Of a DNA stretch of 13,135 nt, positions 7,507-13,135 are shown in pieces. Within the stretch, counting starts at the first letter, position 1. Each line of letters starts with the position of its first letter. Source of the stretch: Gemmatimonas phototrophica (GTDB lineage Bacteria > Gemmatimonadota > Gemmatimonadetes > Longimicrobiales > Gaopeijiaceae); NCBI GenBank assembly GCA_945876015.1, contig CAMCNM010000026.1:1-13135 (forward strand). The letters are read 5' to 3'. A program made the position numbers and the translations under genes. Below the pieces are notes generated by a model that saw nothing but the letters and a program-made list of their open reading frames with translations, did not search any database and had not been told where the DNA came from.

Positions 7507-8190
7507 TCACACTCCCTTCTTGTCGGGCCCCCAGATGAGCTTGTGCAGCTGCATCTGGAAGCGGACGGGAAGGCCCGACTCCAACACCCAGCCCGCTAGC
7601 TGCTCGAGATCCACCTCGCCCCACACGGGCGAAACGAGCAGGGCGGCCAGCCGCCCATTGCGCACCTTCGCGTCGAGTCCGTGCTCACGGATGGTACGCG
7701 CGGTCCAGTCCCAGTCCGCGCGATCCTTGATCACGAACTTCACCTCGTCGGACGGCCCGAGGTGGTCGAGGTTGGACAACAGGTTGCGCTGTGACTCGCC
7801 CGAGCCTGGGCACTTGAGGTCCATGATCTTGTGGGCCCGCGCGTCGAGCGGCGCGACGTCGAACGCGCCCGAGGTCTCGACCAGCACGGTGTGACCGGCG
7901 TCGAGGAGCCGCGCGACCAAAACGAACGCATTGGGGTGCGAAAGCGGCTCGCCGCCGGTGACCTCGACCAGGTTGGTGCCAATCCCGCGAACCCGATCGA
8001 GGATCTCGTCGAGCGCCATGCGCTCGCCGCCGTGGAACGCGTACGCGGTGTCGCACCACACGCAGCGGAGCGGGCACCCGGTCAGGCGCACGAAAGTGCA
8101 CGGGAGGCCCGCCCAGGTGGACTCGCCCTGCACCGAGTGGAAGATCTCGGTGATGCGAAGGAACGGCTGCTCGACGACGGTCCCGCTCAT
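7507..8190 (-). CDS. queE: 7-carboxy-7-deazaguanine synthase, radical SAM
   Basis: QueE converts 6-carboxytetrahydropterin to 7-carboxy-7-deazaguanine on the way to preQ0 and queuosine, the modified base at tRNA position 34. The 227-aa protein opens with the family hallmark ITEIFHSVQGES (residues 13-24). It then has the radical-SAM cluster motif CPLRCVWC (C39, C43, C46; CxxxCxxC) followed by DT, the SAM-binding VEVTGGEPL (75-83), and the C-terminal PVRFQMQLHKLIW, which is typical of QueE. The ATG at 8190 is chosen because GGACAGGG precedes it and the family begins about a dozen residues before ITEIF. An upstream in-frame start at 8217 would overlap the preceding gene. It begins 7 bases after the stop of the unknown 106-aa gene, so the two form an operon. 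Confidence 0.94.
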   Translation of the reverse strand: MSGTVVEQPFLRITEIFHSVQGESTWAGLPCTFVRLTGCPLRCVWCDTAYAFHGGERMALDEILDRVRGIGTNLVEVTGGEPLSHPNAFVLVARLLDAGHTVLVETSGAFDVAPLDARAHKIMDLKCPGSGESQRNLLSNLDHLGPSDEVKFVIKDRADWDWTARTIREHGLDAKVRNGRLAALLVSPVWGEVDLEQLAGWVLESGLPVRFQMQLHKLIWGPDKKGV

Positions 8191-8197
8191 CCCTGTC

Positions 8198-8518
8198 CTA
8201 TTCGTCCTCTTCCGCACGGCGGCGGATCGCTTCGTCGAGCAGATTCTTGACCGCCAGCAAGGTGATTTGCCCGGCGAGAGCTTCCACCTCCTCGCGCGAC
8301 CTACCCTCCCACATCACGGGCGTTTCGACGTGGCCGACGATGCCGAGCCCGGTTTCCGCCCAGCGCGGGAAGACCAGGTAGGCTACCCAGGGCGAGCGCA
8401 GGTTCGGCACCTTCTCCGCCTCGACCGAGACCGTGTAGGGACTGCGGTCGCTCCCCTCGAAAGCGGGAGGGCGGTTGTGCACGGTGAAATAGCCGCCGAG
8501 GGTGGCGTCCGGTCCCAT
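8198..8518 (-). CDS. Conserved-looking small protein of unknown function upstream of queE
   Basis: I do not recognise this 106-aa protein. It begins MGPDATLGGYFTVHNRPPAF, then EGSDRSPYTV. The middle alternates hydrophobic and charged residues in a beta-like pattern (YTVSVEAEKV, WVAYLVFPRWAETGLGIVGHVETP). It ends with a helical segment, VEALAGQITLLAVKNLLDEA and IRRRAEEDE. There is no signal peptide, membrane segment or metal motif. Codon use and the alternating pattern look like a genuine soluble protein. ATG 8518 is favoured because purine-rich GAAGAAG lies about 8 bases upstream; GTG 8545 would add nine residues and lacks such a site. It stops with TAG seven bases before queE and is probably co-transcribed with it. 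A role connected with queuosine is possible by position only. Confidence 0.7.
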   Translation of the reverse strand: MGPDATLGGYFTVHNRPPAFEGSDRSPYTVSVEAEKVPNLRSPWVAYLVFPRWAETGLGIVGHVETPVMWEGRSREEVEALAGQITLLAVKNLLDEAIRRRAEEDE

Positions 8519-8631
8519 GGTCGGGTCTTCTTCGTGTTCGTTCACGCAGGGAAGCTAGCCCACCCCCGCTGGCCCGCCACCGTGGGGCTCGGGTACGTTC
8601 CGCGCGTGAAGCCTCGTGCCCCGAGGAGACG

Positions 8632-8955
8632 ATGGAGCTGAGCGAAGCGCAGGCGCGCGTTGACGCGTGGATCGGGCAGTTCGAGGAAGGCTATTGGCCG
8701 CCGCTCGCAAACCTGGCCCGCCTCACTGAAGAGGTCGGGGAGTTGGCGCGTCTGCTCAACCACCGATTCGGTCCGAAGACCAAGAAGCCGAGCGAGGCGG
8801 AGCAGGATCTCGGCGAGGAGCTGGCTGACGTGCTCTTCGTGCTGCTGGTGATCGCGAACGAGCAGAAGATCGACATGGGCTCCGCGCTCGAGAAGGTGCT
8901 CGAGAAGTACCGGTTGCGGGACGCCGATCGGTGGGCGCCCAAGAAGGGCCTCTGA
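8632..8955 (+). CDS. MazG-like nucleotide pyrophosphohydrolase
   Basis: This 107-aa all-alpha NTP pyrophosphatase hydrolyses nucleoside triphosphates to monophosphate and pyrophosphate, and is often a pool-cleaning enzyme. The catalytic MazG signature is present: LTEEVGELARLL (E33, E34, E37), then about 25 residues later GEELADVLFVLLVIAN (E63 and D66, the ExxD half). A Lys-rich insert between the helices (GPKTKKPSE) and a single domain separate it from the double-domain MazG of E. coli; it is closer to the short MazG/dimeric dUTPase-like group. GAGGAGA at 8623-8629 gives a strong ribosome-binding site for ATG 8632. It is first in a three-gene run with the glycosyltransferase and queG. The nucleotide preference cannot be read from sequence. 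Confidence 0.9.
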   Translation: MELSEAQARVDAWIGQFEEGYWPPLANLARLTEEVGELARLLNHRFGPKTKKPSEAEQDLGEELADVLFVLLVIANEQKIDMGSALEKVLEKYRLRDADRWAPKKGL

Positions 8956-8966
8956 CCGGAACGTCG

Positions 8967-10148
8967 ATGCTCTGGCCCGTGCTCTTCTGGTCCCTCCCCT
9001 GGACCCTGCTGTTCGCCTACATCGCGACCATGGTGCGTGACCCTCCCCCGCTGCCCGAGGGTCCAGCCCCGGTCCGTCCACTCGTCAGCGTGATCGTGCC
9101 CGCGCGCAATGAAGCGCACAACATCGGGATGTGCGTCCGCTCTCTAGTCGCGAGCGACTATCCGGAAGTCGAGATCATCGTGGTCGATGATCGGAGTGAT
9201 GACGACACCGGTGCGGTCGCGCGCGCGGTCGGCCGCGGCAACGTGGTCCGCGTGACCGTGCTGGACGGCGCGCCGGTCCCCGACGGCTGGTTCGGCAAGC
9301 AGTGGGCGTGCTGGCAGGGCGCGCGTGAGGCGCGCGGTGAAGTCCTACTGTTCACGGATGCAGATACCGTGCACGGCCCTGTCTTGCTCGGGCGCGCGGT
9401 GGCCGAGCTCCACGCCACCCGCGCCGACTGCCTCACCGTGATCGGGCGGCAGATCATGGTCTCGTTCTGGGAGCGGCTCGTGCAGCCGCAGGTTTTCACG
9501 CTCCTTGCGGTCCGGTATCCACGCATGGGGGGCGAGCCCCTCGCGCAGCCGCGCTGGCGGAGCGCGATCGCGAACGGACAGTACATGCTCTTCCGGCGCG
9601 CGAGCTACGATGCGCTGGGCGGCCACAAGGCGGTGCGGTACGAGGCGGCGGAGGATCTCCGGCTCGCGCAGCGGACCGTGCGCACCGGCCGCCGGCTGAT
9701 CGTGCGCAGCGCCTACGAGGACTTCGGCACGCGCATGTATCGCGGTCTCGGCGAGATCATCGCGGGCTGGTCGAAGAACATGGTGCAGGCGGGACTCCAG
9801 ACGATGCCGCCCGCGTTCCGATGGGCGGCGCCTCCACTCATGCTGCTCGCGGGATTCGTGCTCTGGCTCCTGCCTCCTCTCGCGCTTGGGCTCGCGCTCG
9901 CCGGGTGGCTGGGCCCGACCTGGCTGGCATGGTCTGCGACGGTGACCGGCGTCGTCGTGCTCTTCTGGACCGGGGTCGGCATCAAGTTCGGTGCGCCGGC
10001 TTGGATCGGGCCGCTCTACCCGCTCGGCGCACTGGTGGGCCACTGGGTCCTGCTCAGGAGCTGGCTCGGCCGGGATCGGGTCAACTGGAAGGGGAGGAGC
10101 TACAGCTGGGACGTGTATGCCGACGCGGCGGACGAGCATGCTCGGTGA
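8967..10148 (+). CDS. Membrane family 2 glycosyltransferase (carotenoid/hopanoid-type)
   Basis: This 393-aa membrane enzyme transfers a sugar from a nucleotide sugar to a probably lipid acceptor at the inner membrane. One N-terminal hydrophobic helix (3-20) precedes a GT-A domain. Landmarks in that domain are VSVIVPARNEA (40-50), VVDDRSDDDT (72-81), the metal-binding TDAD (130-133), NGQYMLFRR (203-211) and the catalytic-base motif AAEDLRL (227-233). Three hydrophobic segments follow at about 287-305, 306-325 and 330-375, and it ends with NWKGRSY. The GWFGKQWACWQGA stretch and the topology resemble glycosyltransferases linked to carotenoid or hopanoid tailoring (CrtQ/HpnB-like); the acceptor is not provable here. 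ATG 8967 starts 11 bases after mazG, with only a weak ribosome site, and its end overlaps the queG start by 11 bases, so translation is probably coupled. Confidence 0.88.
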   Translation: MLWPVLFWSLPWTLLFAYIATMVRDPPPLPEGPAPVRPLVSVIVPARNEAHNIGMCVRSLVASDYPEVEIIVVDDRSDDDTGAVARAVGRGNVVRVTVLDGAPVPDGWFGKQWACWQGAREARGEVLLFTDADTVHGPVLLGRAVAELHATRADCLTVIGRQIMVSFWERLVQPQVFTLLAVRYPRMGGEPLAQPRWRSAIANGQYMLFRRASYDALGGHKAVRYEAAEDLRLAQRTVRTGRRLIVRSAYEDFGTRMYRGLGEIIAGWSKNMVQAGLQTMPPAFRWAAPPLMLLAGFVLWLLPPLALGLALAGWLGPTWLAWSATVTGVVVLFWTGVGIKFGAPAWIGPLYPLGALVGHWVLLRSWLGRDRVNWKGRSYSWDVYADAADEHAR

Positions 10149-11298
10149 GGAGATCCGCGCCGAGGCGCGGGGCCTCGGCTTCTCGCTCGTCGGCATCGCG
10201 CGACCGGATCCCAGCGAGCACCTCTCGTTCTACCGTCGCTGGCTCGACGAGGGACGGCACGGCGAGATGGGCTATCTCGCCCGTCCGGACGCGGTCGCTC
10301 GCCGCGGCGATTTGCGGCAGACGATGGCCGACGTCCGCTCGGTCATCGTCGTCGCCCTCGAGTATCTGAGCGACGCGCGGCCAGAGGAGACCGCCGACGC
10401 CGGGAGCGGCGTGATCGCGCGGTACGCGCGGGGCCGGGACTACCATCGCGTGGTGAAGGCGAAGCTCGAGAAGATGGCGGCGGCCGTGCGCGCTCGGGTG
10501 GGCGGCGAGGTGACGGCCCGTGCCTACGTGGACACCGGGCCGATCCTCGAGCGGGAGCTGGCGCGGCGCGCCGGGCTCGGGTGGTTCGGGAAGAACACGA
10601 TGCTGATCCATCCCCGCCGCGGGTCCTGGTTCTTTCTGGGCGCCCTGCTGCTGGACATCGATCTCGATCCGGACGAGGCTTTCGAGACGGATCATTGCGG
10701 CACGTGCAGCCGATGTCTCGACGCTTGTCCGACGGGAGCGCTGCTCGGTCGCGAGGCGAGCGGCGCGCCCGTGATGGACGCGACGCGGTGCATCTCCTAC
10801 CTGACGATCGAGCACCGAGGCCCCATCCCGCGCGAGCTGCGCACGGCGATCGGCAATCGGATCTACGGGTGCGACATCTGCCAGGAGGTGTGTCCGTTCA
10901 ACGGCCCCAAGTTCGCCGAGGCCTCGAGCGAGCCCGACTTCAAGGCGCGGGCGCATACGACGGACCGGACGCTGATCGATCTGATGGCGATGGACGAGGC
11001 CGCGTGGGACGAGTTCTCCCGTGGGTCGGCGCTGCGTCGTGCGAAGCGCGACGGGTTCATGCGCAACGTGGCCGTGGCCCTGGGGAACTGGGGATCGGCC
11101 GAAGCGGTTCCGTCGCTCGTGAGCGCATTGGTGGACACGGAGCCGCTCGTGCGCGGGCACGCCGCGTGGGCGCTCGGCCGGATCGGAACGAGCGCGGCGC
11201 GTGCCGCGCTCGACGCTCGTTTGGAGGCGGAGGTCGATCTCGACGTCCGCGAGGAGATCGAGCTCGCGCTCGCCGCCGACTCAGGGAAAAGCGGGTAG
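10138..11298 (+). CDS. queG: Epoxyqueuosine reductase
   Basis: QueG performs the last step of queuosine synthesis, reducing epoxyqueuosine in tRNA to queuosine with a cobalamin cofactor and two 4Fe-4S clusters. The 386-aa length matches the family. The catalytic acid motif is YVDTGPILERELA (D132), followed by GLGWFGKNTMLI, part of the cobalamin site. The ferredoxin-like region has CGTCSRCLDACP (C187, C190, C193, C197), a lone C218 in RCISYLTIEHRG, and CDICQEVCP (C245, C248, C252), giving the eight cluster cysteines. The C-terminal part (about 300-385) is a HEAT-like repeat with AVPSLVSALVDTEPLVRGHA and AWALGRIG, used for tRNA binding. ATG 10138 is chosen because it places LGFSLVGIARPDP at the usual distance and overlaps the previous stop. 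Its last 18 bases overlap the convergent lipoprotein gene. Confidence 0.95.
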   Translation: MLGEEIRAEARGLGFSLVGIARPDPSEHLSFYRRWLDEGRHGEMGYLARPDAVARRGDLRQTMADVRSVIVVALEYLSDARPEETADAGSGVIARYARGRDYHRVVKAKLEKMAAAVRARVGGEVTARAYVDTGPILERELARRAGLGWFGKNTMLIHPRRGSWFFLGALLLDIDLDPDEAFETDHCGTCSRCLDACPTGALLGREASGAPVMDATRCISYLTIEHRGPIPRELRTAIGNRIYGCDICQEVCPFNGPKFAEASSEPDFKARAHTTDRTLIDLMAMDEAAWDEFSRGSALRRAKRDGFMRNVAVALGNWGSAEAVPSLVSALVDTEPLVRGHAAWALGRIGTSAARAALDARLEAEVDLDVREEIELALAADSGKSG

Positions 11299-11790
11299 AG
11301 CCTCCACGCACTGGACGAGGACGTTGAAGCGGTCGTCGCCCGGACGGCCCTGGTACACGCCGTTCACGCGCATCTCGGCCGGCGAGCCGATCATGATGCC
11401 GAGGTACCGGTTGAAGAAGCAGTCGGTGTCGTTCAGCCGGAATCGGATCGCGGATTCGTTGGGCATGTCGCGCGGATCCGGCGTGCGGGTCCAGCCGGCG
11501 TCGCGCACGCTGTTGAAGAACGCTTCGGCCTGCTCGGTCTCCGACGCGTCCGCGATGCTGCCCGCGGCAGTGATGCGGCAGCCGGGGAGCGACAGGTGGG
11601 TCCGCCAGTCGGCCACCGTGTCCGCGGTGACCTCGGCCGCCATCCCCAACCCTTCGGTGAGCATCCGATACGGGTCATCGCAGCGCCGCAGATCACGTTC
11701 CGCGGTGCGCGTGGGCGCGGTCGCGCAGCCGAGCGTGGCGGCGGCCAGGCAGGCGATCAGGTGTGGGAAGCGAATGCGAGGTTTCGTCAT
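11281..11790 (-). CDS. Small lipoprotein of unknown function
   Basis: I recognise no domain. The 169-aa product starts MTKPRIRFPHLIACLAAATL followed by GC, a lipoprotein signal peptide with basic start, hydrophobic core and lipobox ATLGC (Cys22), so it is probably an anchored envelope protein. The mature part has several cysteines (RRCDDPYRM, LPGCRIT, NDTDCFFNRYLGIM, VLVQCVEALP), which could form disulfides outside the cytoplasm. There is no transmembrane helix beyond the signal. ATG 11790 is preferred over upstream in-frame starts because it begins the signal peptide. It lies 26 bases downstream of the MarR gene on the same strand and is probably in the same transcript, so it may be a regulated target. 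The reading frame ends 18 bases inside queG, tail to tail. Confidence 0.75.
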   Translation of the reverse strand: MTKPRIRFPHLIACLAAATLGCATAPTRTAERDLRRCDDPYRMLTEGLGMAAEVTADTVADWRTHLSLPGCRITAAGSIADASETEQAEAFFNSVRDAGWTRTPDPRDMPNESAIRFRLNDTDCFFNRYLGIMIGSPAEMRVNGVYQGRPGDDRFNVLVQCVEALPAFP

Positions 11791-11816
11791 GGTCGGTCCA
11801 AGATAGTTGGGGTCGA

Positions 11817-12239
11817 TCAGGGGGTCGCTCTGATTCGCTCCCGCTGATCCACGAGCTGGAGGCTCTCCTCCTTCGACAACGAGCCCAGGGAGCGCCGGTC
11901 GGCCTCGGCCATCGCGGCGTCCAGGTCGGCGAGGAGGGCGAGCCCGGCCTGGGTGATCCGGCATTCCACCACGCGGCGGTCCTCTCTGCCGCGCTCCCGG
12001 CGCACCAGCGCCTTCTCCTCGAGGCGGTCGAGCAGGCGGGTGATGCCGGGCGTGGACTCGATCATCCGCTCCCGGATCTCGAGGGTCGGGAGCGGGCTCG
12101 GCTGAGCCCCGCGGAGGATGCGGAGGACGTTGTACTGCTGGGCAGTGAGGCCCGCGGGCGCGACGATCGCCGTCATCCGCCGGCGCAGCAGATCCGCCCT
12201 ACGGAGGATGGCGACCCAGGCTTCCTGGGCATGGGTCAT
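11817..12239 (-). CDS. MarR family transcriptional regulator
   Basis: This 140-aa dimeric winged-helix repressor or activator belongs to a family that usually senses small phenolics, oxidants or toxic compounds. The wHTH spans about residues 31-98. LTAQQYNVLRIL is the entry helix and LEIRERMIESTPGITRLL, then DRLEEKALVRRERG, contains the recognition helix (about 62-74). EDRRVVECRITQAG is the wing with the conserved D-R-R. Flanking N- and C-terminal helices form the dimer interface. No Cys typical of OhrR oxidant sensing is at the N-terminus. ATG 12239 fits the family start. A strong palindrome begins 14 bases upstream (12253-12280) and probably mediates autoregulation. The lipoprotein gene follows at 26 bases. 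The ligand cannot be predicted. Confidence 0.92.
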   Translation of the reverse strand: MTHAQEAWVAILRRADLLRRRMTAIVAPAGLTAQQYNVLRILRGAQPSPLPTLEIRERMIESTPGITRLLDRLEEKALVRRERGREDRRVVECRITQAGLALLADLDAAMAEADRRSLGSLSKEESLQLVDQRERIRATP

Positions 12240-12252
12240 GCTACAGGCTATC

Positions 12253-12280
12253 TCGATACTGTTGACGCATCAAGTATCGA
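12253..12280 (-). promoter_or_regulatory. Palindromic operator, probably bound by the MarR regulator
   Basis: TCGATACT (12253-12260) and AGTATCGA (12273-12280) are perfect 8-bp inverted arms with a 12-base spacer. Nested inside is TTGACGCATCAA (12262-12273), a second dyad with its centre shifted by one base. Position just upstream of the MarR start codon and the roughly 20-bp pseudo-palindromic form match MarR-family operators. On the minus strand TTGATG (12273-12268), 17 bases, then TAGCCT could be a weak -35/-10 pair, which would place the operator across the promoter and favour repression. Confidence 0.65.
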
Positions 12281-12325
12281 TGCGCCCGCCTGAGGCATGC
12301 GATCCGAGGGGGAGCAACCGTTGGG

Positions 12326-12347
12326 GGGACCCCGACCTGGGGGTCCC
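12326..12347 (-). terminator. Hairpin after the cold-shock gene
   Basis: GGGACCCC (12326-12333) and GGGGTCCC (12340-12347) form a perfect 8-bp stem with a 6-base loop. It begins five bases after the cold-shock stop codon on the minus strand and lies before the MarR promoter. A T-tract is lacking, as is common in high-GC genomes. A 3' end for the cold-shock transcript is the natural reading. Confidence 0.55.
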
Positions 12348-12352
12348 GAAGC

Positions 12353-12568
12353 TCAGCCCTGAACCCGGTTCACCCGGTCCGCGCGGGGTCCCTTCGTGTC
12401 CTGGACCACGTCGAACTCGACCCGCTCACCCGGGGCCAGGGTCTTGAAGCCAGCGCCTTCGATAGCCGAGTGGTGGACGAAAACGTCCTTCCCGCCGCCA
12501 TCGGGCTGGATGAAGCCGAAACCCTTGTCATCCAGGAAGCGAGCGACCGTACCGGTCTGACGTGCCAT
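12353..12568 (-). CDS. Cold-shock domain protein (CspA family)
   Basis: This 71-aa single-domain OB-fold protein binds single-stranded RNA and DNA and acts as an RNA chaperone during cold or growth transitions. RNP1 is KGFGFI (15-20) and RNP2 is VFVHHSAI (29-36). The end [11 protein letters not shown] matches the usual A-x-x-V at the C-terminus. The conserved GTVKWFN start reads GTVARFLDD here, so the surface Trp that stacks on bases in CspA is absent, and a GGGKD insert lengthens the loop before RNP2. ATG 12568 has a good ribosome-binding site, AGGAGAGGA, 6-8 bases upstream. The frame remains open far upstream, but that stretch has no cold-shock similarity. The 163-base gap to the thioesterase fragment must hold its promoter and leader. 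Confidence 0.94.
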   Translation of the reverse strand: MARQTGTVARFLDDKGFGFIQPDGGGKDVFVHHSAIEGAGFKTLAPGERVEFDVVQDTKGPRADRVNRVQG

Positions 12569-12731
12569 GCGGATCCTCTCCTGTGAGATGGTCGGAGCCC
12601 ATCCCGGGACTGTTGCAGGAATCGTGCTTTTGTCCCCGGGGGCGCAGACCCAGCGCCGGGGAGCCACGGCGCCGTACCGGTTATGGATGCCTGATCGGGG
12701 CCCGGATCGCAACCTTGGCCGTTCCGCCCGG
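12569..12731 (-). promoter_or_regulatory. Leader and promoter region of the cold-shock gene
   Basis: This 163-base non-coding gap lies between the thioesterase fragment and the cold-shock start, read on the minus strand. It holds the AGGAGAGGA ribosome-binding site at its downstream end. A CATAAC/CCATAA stretch near 12685 could be a -10, but no matching -35 at normal distance was found. Cold-shock genes often have long structured leaders, so a thermosensing leader is possible but not shown. Confidence 0.3.
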
Positions 12732-13028
12732 TCATGCCCTGGGCGGGTCCACGATGCGGAGGAGCCCCTCCTGGGCCGTGGACGCCACGAGGGTGCCGTC
12801 GCGGGTGAAGAACTCCCCGCGGGCGAAGGCGCGGACGCCGCCGGAGCTCGGGCTGTCGATCGTGTAGAGCAGCCATTCATCGACCCGGAACGGACGATGG
12901 AACCAGATGGCGTGATCGAGGCTCGCGATCATGAGCTCGGGGTCGCGCAGGGTGAGGCCGTGCGGGTGGAGCGCCGCCGTGAGCAACCCGTAATCCGAGG
13001 CGTAGGCGAGGATGGCCTGCGGAAGCTG
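12732..13028 (-). pseudogene. tesB: Acyl-CoA thioesterase II, C-terminal fragment
   Basis: This is the second hot-dog domain of TesB, which hydrolyses acyl-CoA to fatty acid and CoA. The frame reads LPQAILAYASDYGLLTAALH, then [39 protein letters not shown], and [20 protein letters not shown], ending [11 protein letters not shown] and [16 protein letters not shown] and LVAS-x-QEG are the family's clearest signatures. D and S/Q residues of the catalytic network (Asp in LAYASD, Ser/Thr in YTIDSPS, Gln in AQEG) are present in this half. Only about 98 of roughly 285 residues remain. Upstream, the frame hits TGA at 13031-13029, exactly where sequence character changes. The first domain and the start codon are missing from the window, so the gene is interrupted, apparently by an inserted element. 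Confidence 0.82.
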
Positions 13029-13135
13029 TCAACGAGTTTGAGACACCGGGCGAATTGAGTTTACTGACGCACGTCCTCTGAGGCGACGAGGAGCTTGGGT
13101 GGATTGATCCAGACCGCCGTCGGCAGCGTGGCGGG
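13027..13135. mobile_element. Probable insertion-sequence end, cut by the window edge
   Basis: Thioesterase similarity stops at about 13028, and the next bases begin TGTCAACGAGTTTGAGACAC, a 5'-TG start typical of IS termini, in noticeably less GC-rich DNA up to about 13065. On the minus strand a frame open from the window edge ends with WINPPKLLVASEDVRQ and TAA at 13063-13061. This is compatible with the C-terminus of a transposase ending some 34 bases before the element end. I cannot assign the IS family. Neither the other end nor a target duplication is visible. Confidence 0.4.

Noticed and set aside
10081..11160. 359-codon minus-strand open frame opposite queG
   Set aside because: queG is certain from its cysteine clusters; the antisense frame is biased composition only.
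1..13135. CRISPR arrays, rRNA, toxin-antitoxin or phage-defence genes
   Set aside because: No regularly spaced repeats, rRNA-like sequence or defence-family motifs were seen. The short MazG-like protein here is a single pyrophosphohydrolase, with no MazEF toxin-antitoxin pair beside it.

Overview
The window is high-GC DNA (roughly two thirds G+C by eye) from a free-living bacterium. Single-copy housekeeping genes, a PD40-propeller lipoprotein, an M28-type peptidase remnant, a YHYH lipoprotein and a carotenoid/hopanoid-type glycosyltransferase make me lean towards Gemmatimonadota or a similar soil/sediment phylum. That is a judgement from remembered sequence style, not a demonstrated placement. 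No rRNA or intact tRNA gene was seen.

Layout: (1) 1-262 is a gene-poor leader. (2) 263-2779 (+) encodes a complete type IIA topoisomerase A subunit, 838 aa, called gyrA-like although its canonical GyrA box is degraded. (3) 2814-4023 (+) is a saccharopine-dehydrogenase-family gene broken by one frameshift. (4) 4034-5020 (-) is a YHYH lipoprotein gene with an in-frame TAG. (5) 5062-5434 and the stretch up to 5637 hold two gene stumps: the end of a response-regulator receiver domain (+) and the start of an M28-type secreted peptidase (-). (6) 5663-6796 (+) is an intact PD40/TolB-like propeller lipoprotein. (7) 6801-8518 (-) carries, in transcription order, an unknown 106-aa protein, queE, and a NudL-type Nudix hydrolase. 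(8) 8632-11298 (+) is a compact operon: MazG-like pyrophosphohydrolase, membrane glycosyltransferase and queG. (9) 12239-11281 (-) is a MarR regulator followed by a small lipoprotein, with a clear palindromic operator upstream. (10) 12353-12568 (-) is a cold-shock protein. (11) 12732-13028 (-) is the C-terminal third of an acyl-CoA thioesterase II gene. It is cut by foreign-looking sequence that starts like an insertion-sequence end and runs to the window edge.

Functional themes: queE (early step) and queG (last step) of queuosine tRNA modification lie divergently about 2 kb apart. They are accompanied by two nucleotide-housekeeping hydrolases (MazG-like and Nudix). A second theme is decay: five genes are damaged (frameshift, amber stop, two truncations, one probable insertion), four of them packed between about 3.5 and 5.7 kb. 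No new multi-gene defence or biosynthetic system is evident. The most interesting signals are the unusual topoisomerase A subunit (degenerate GyrA box, Val at the quinolone position, clamp-binding-like C-terminus), the decayed island, the MarR operator and the probable IS junction.
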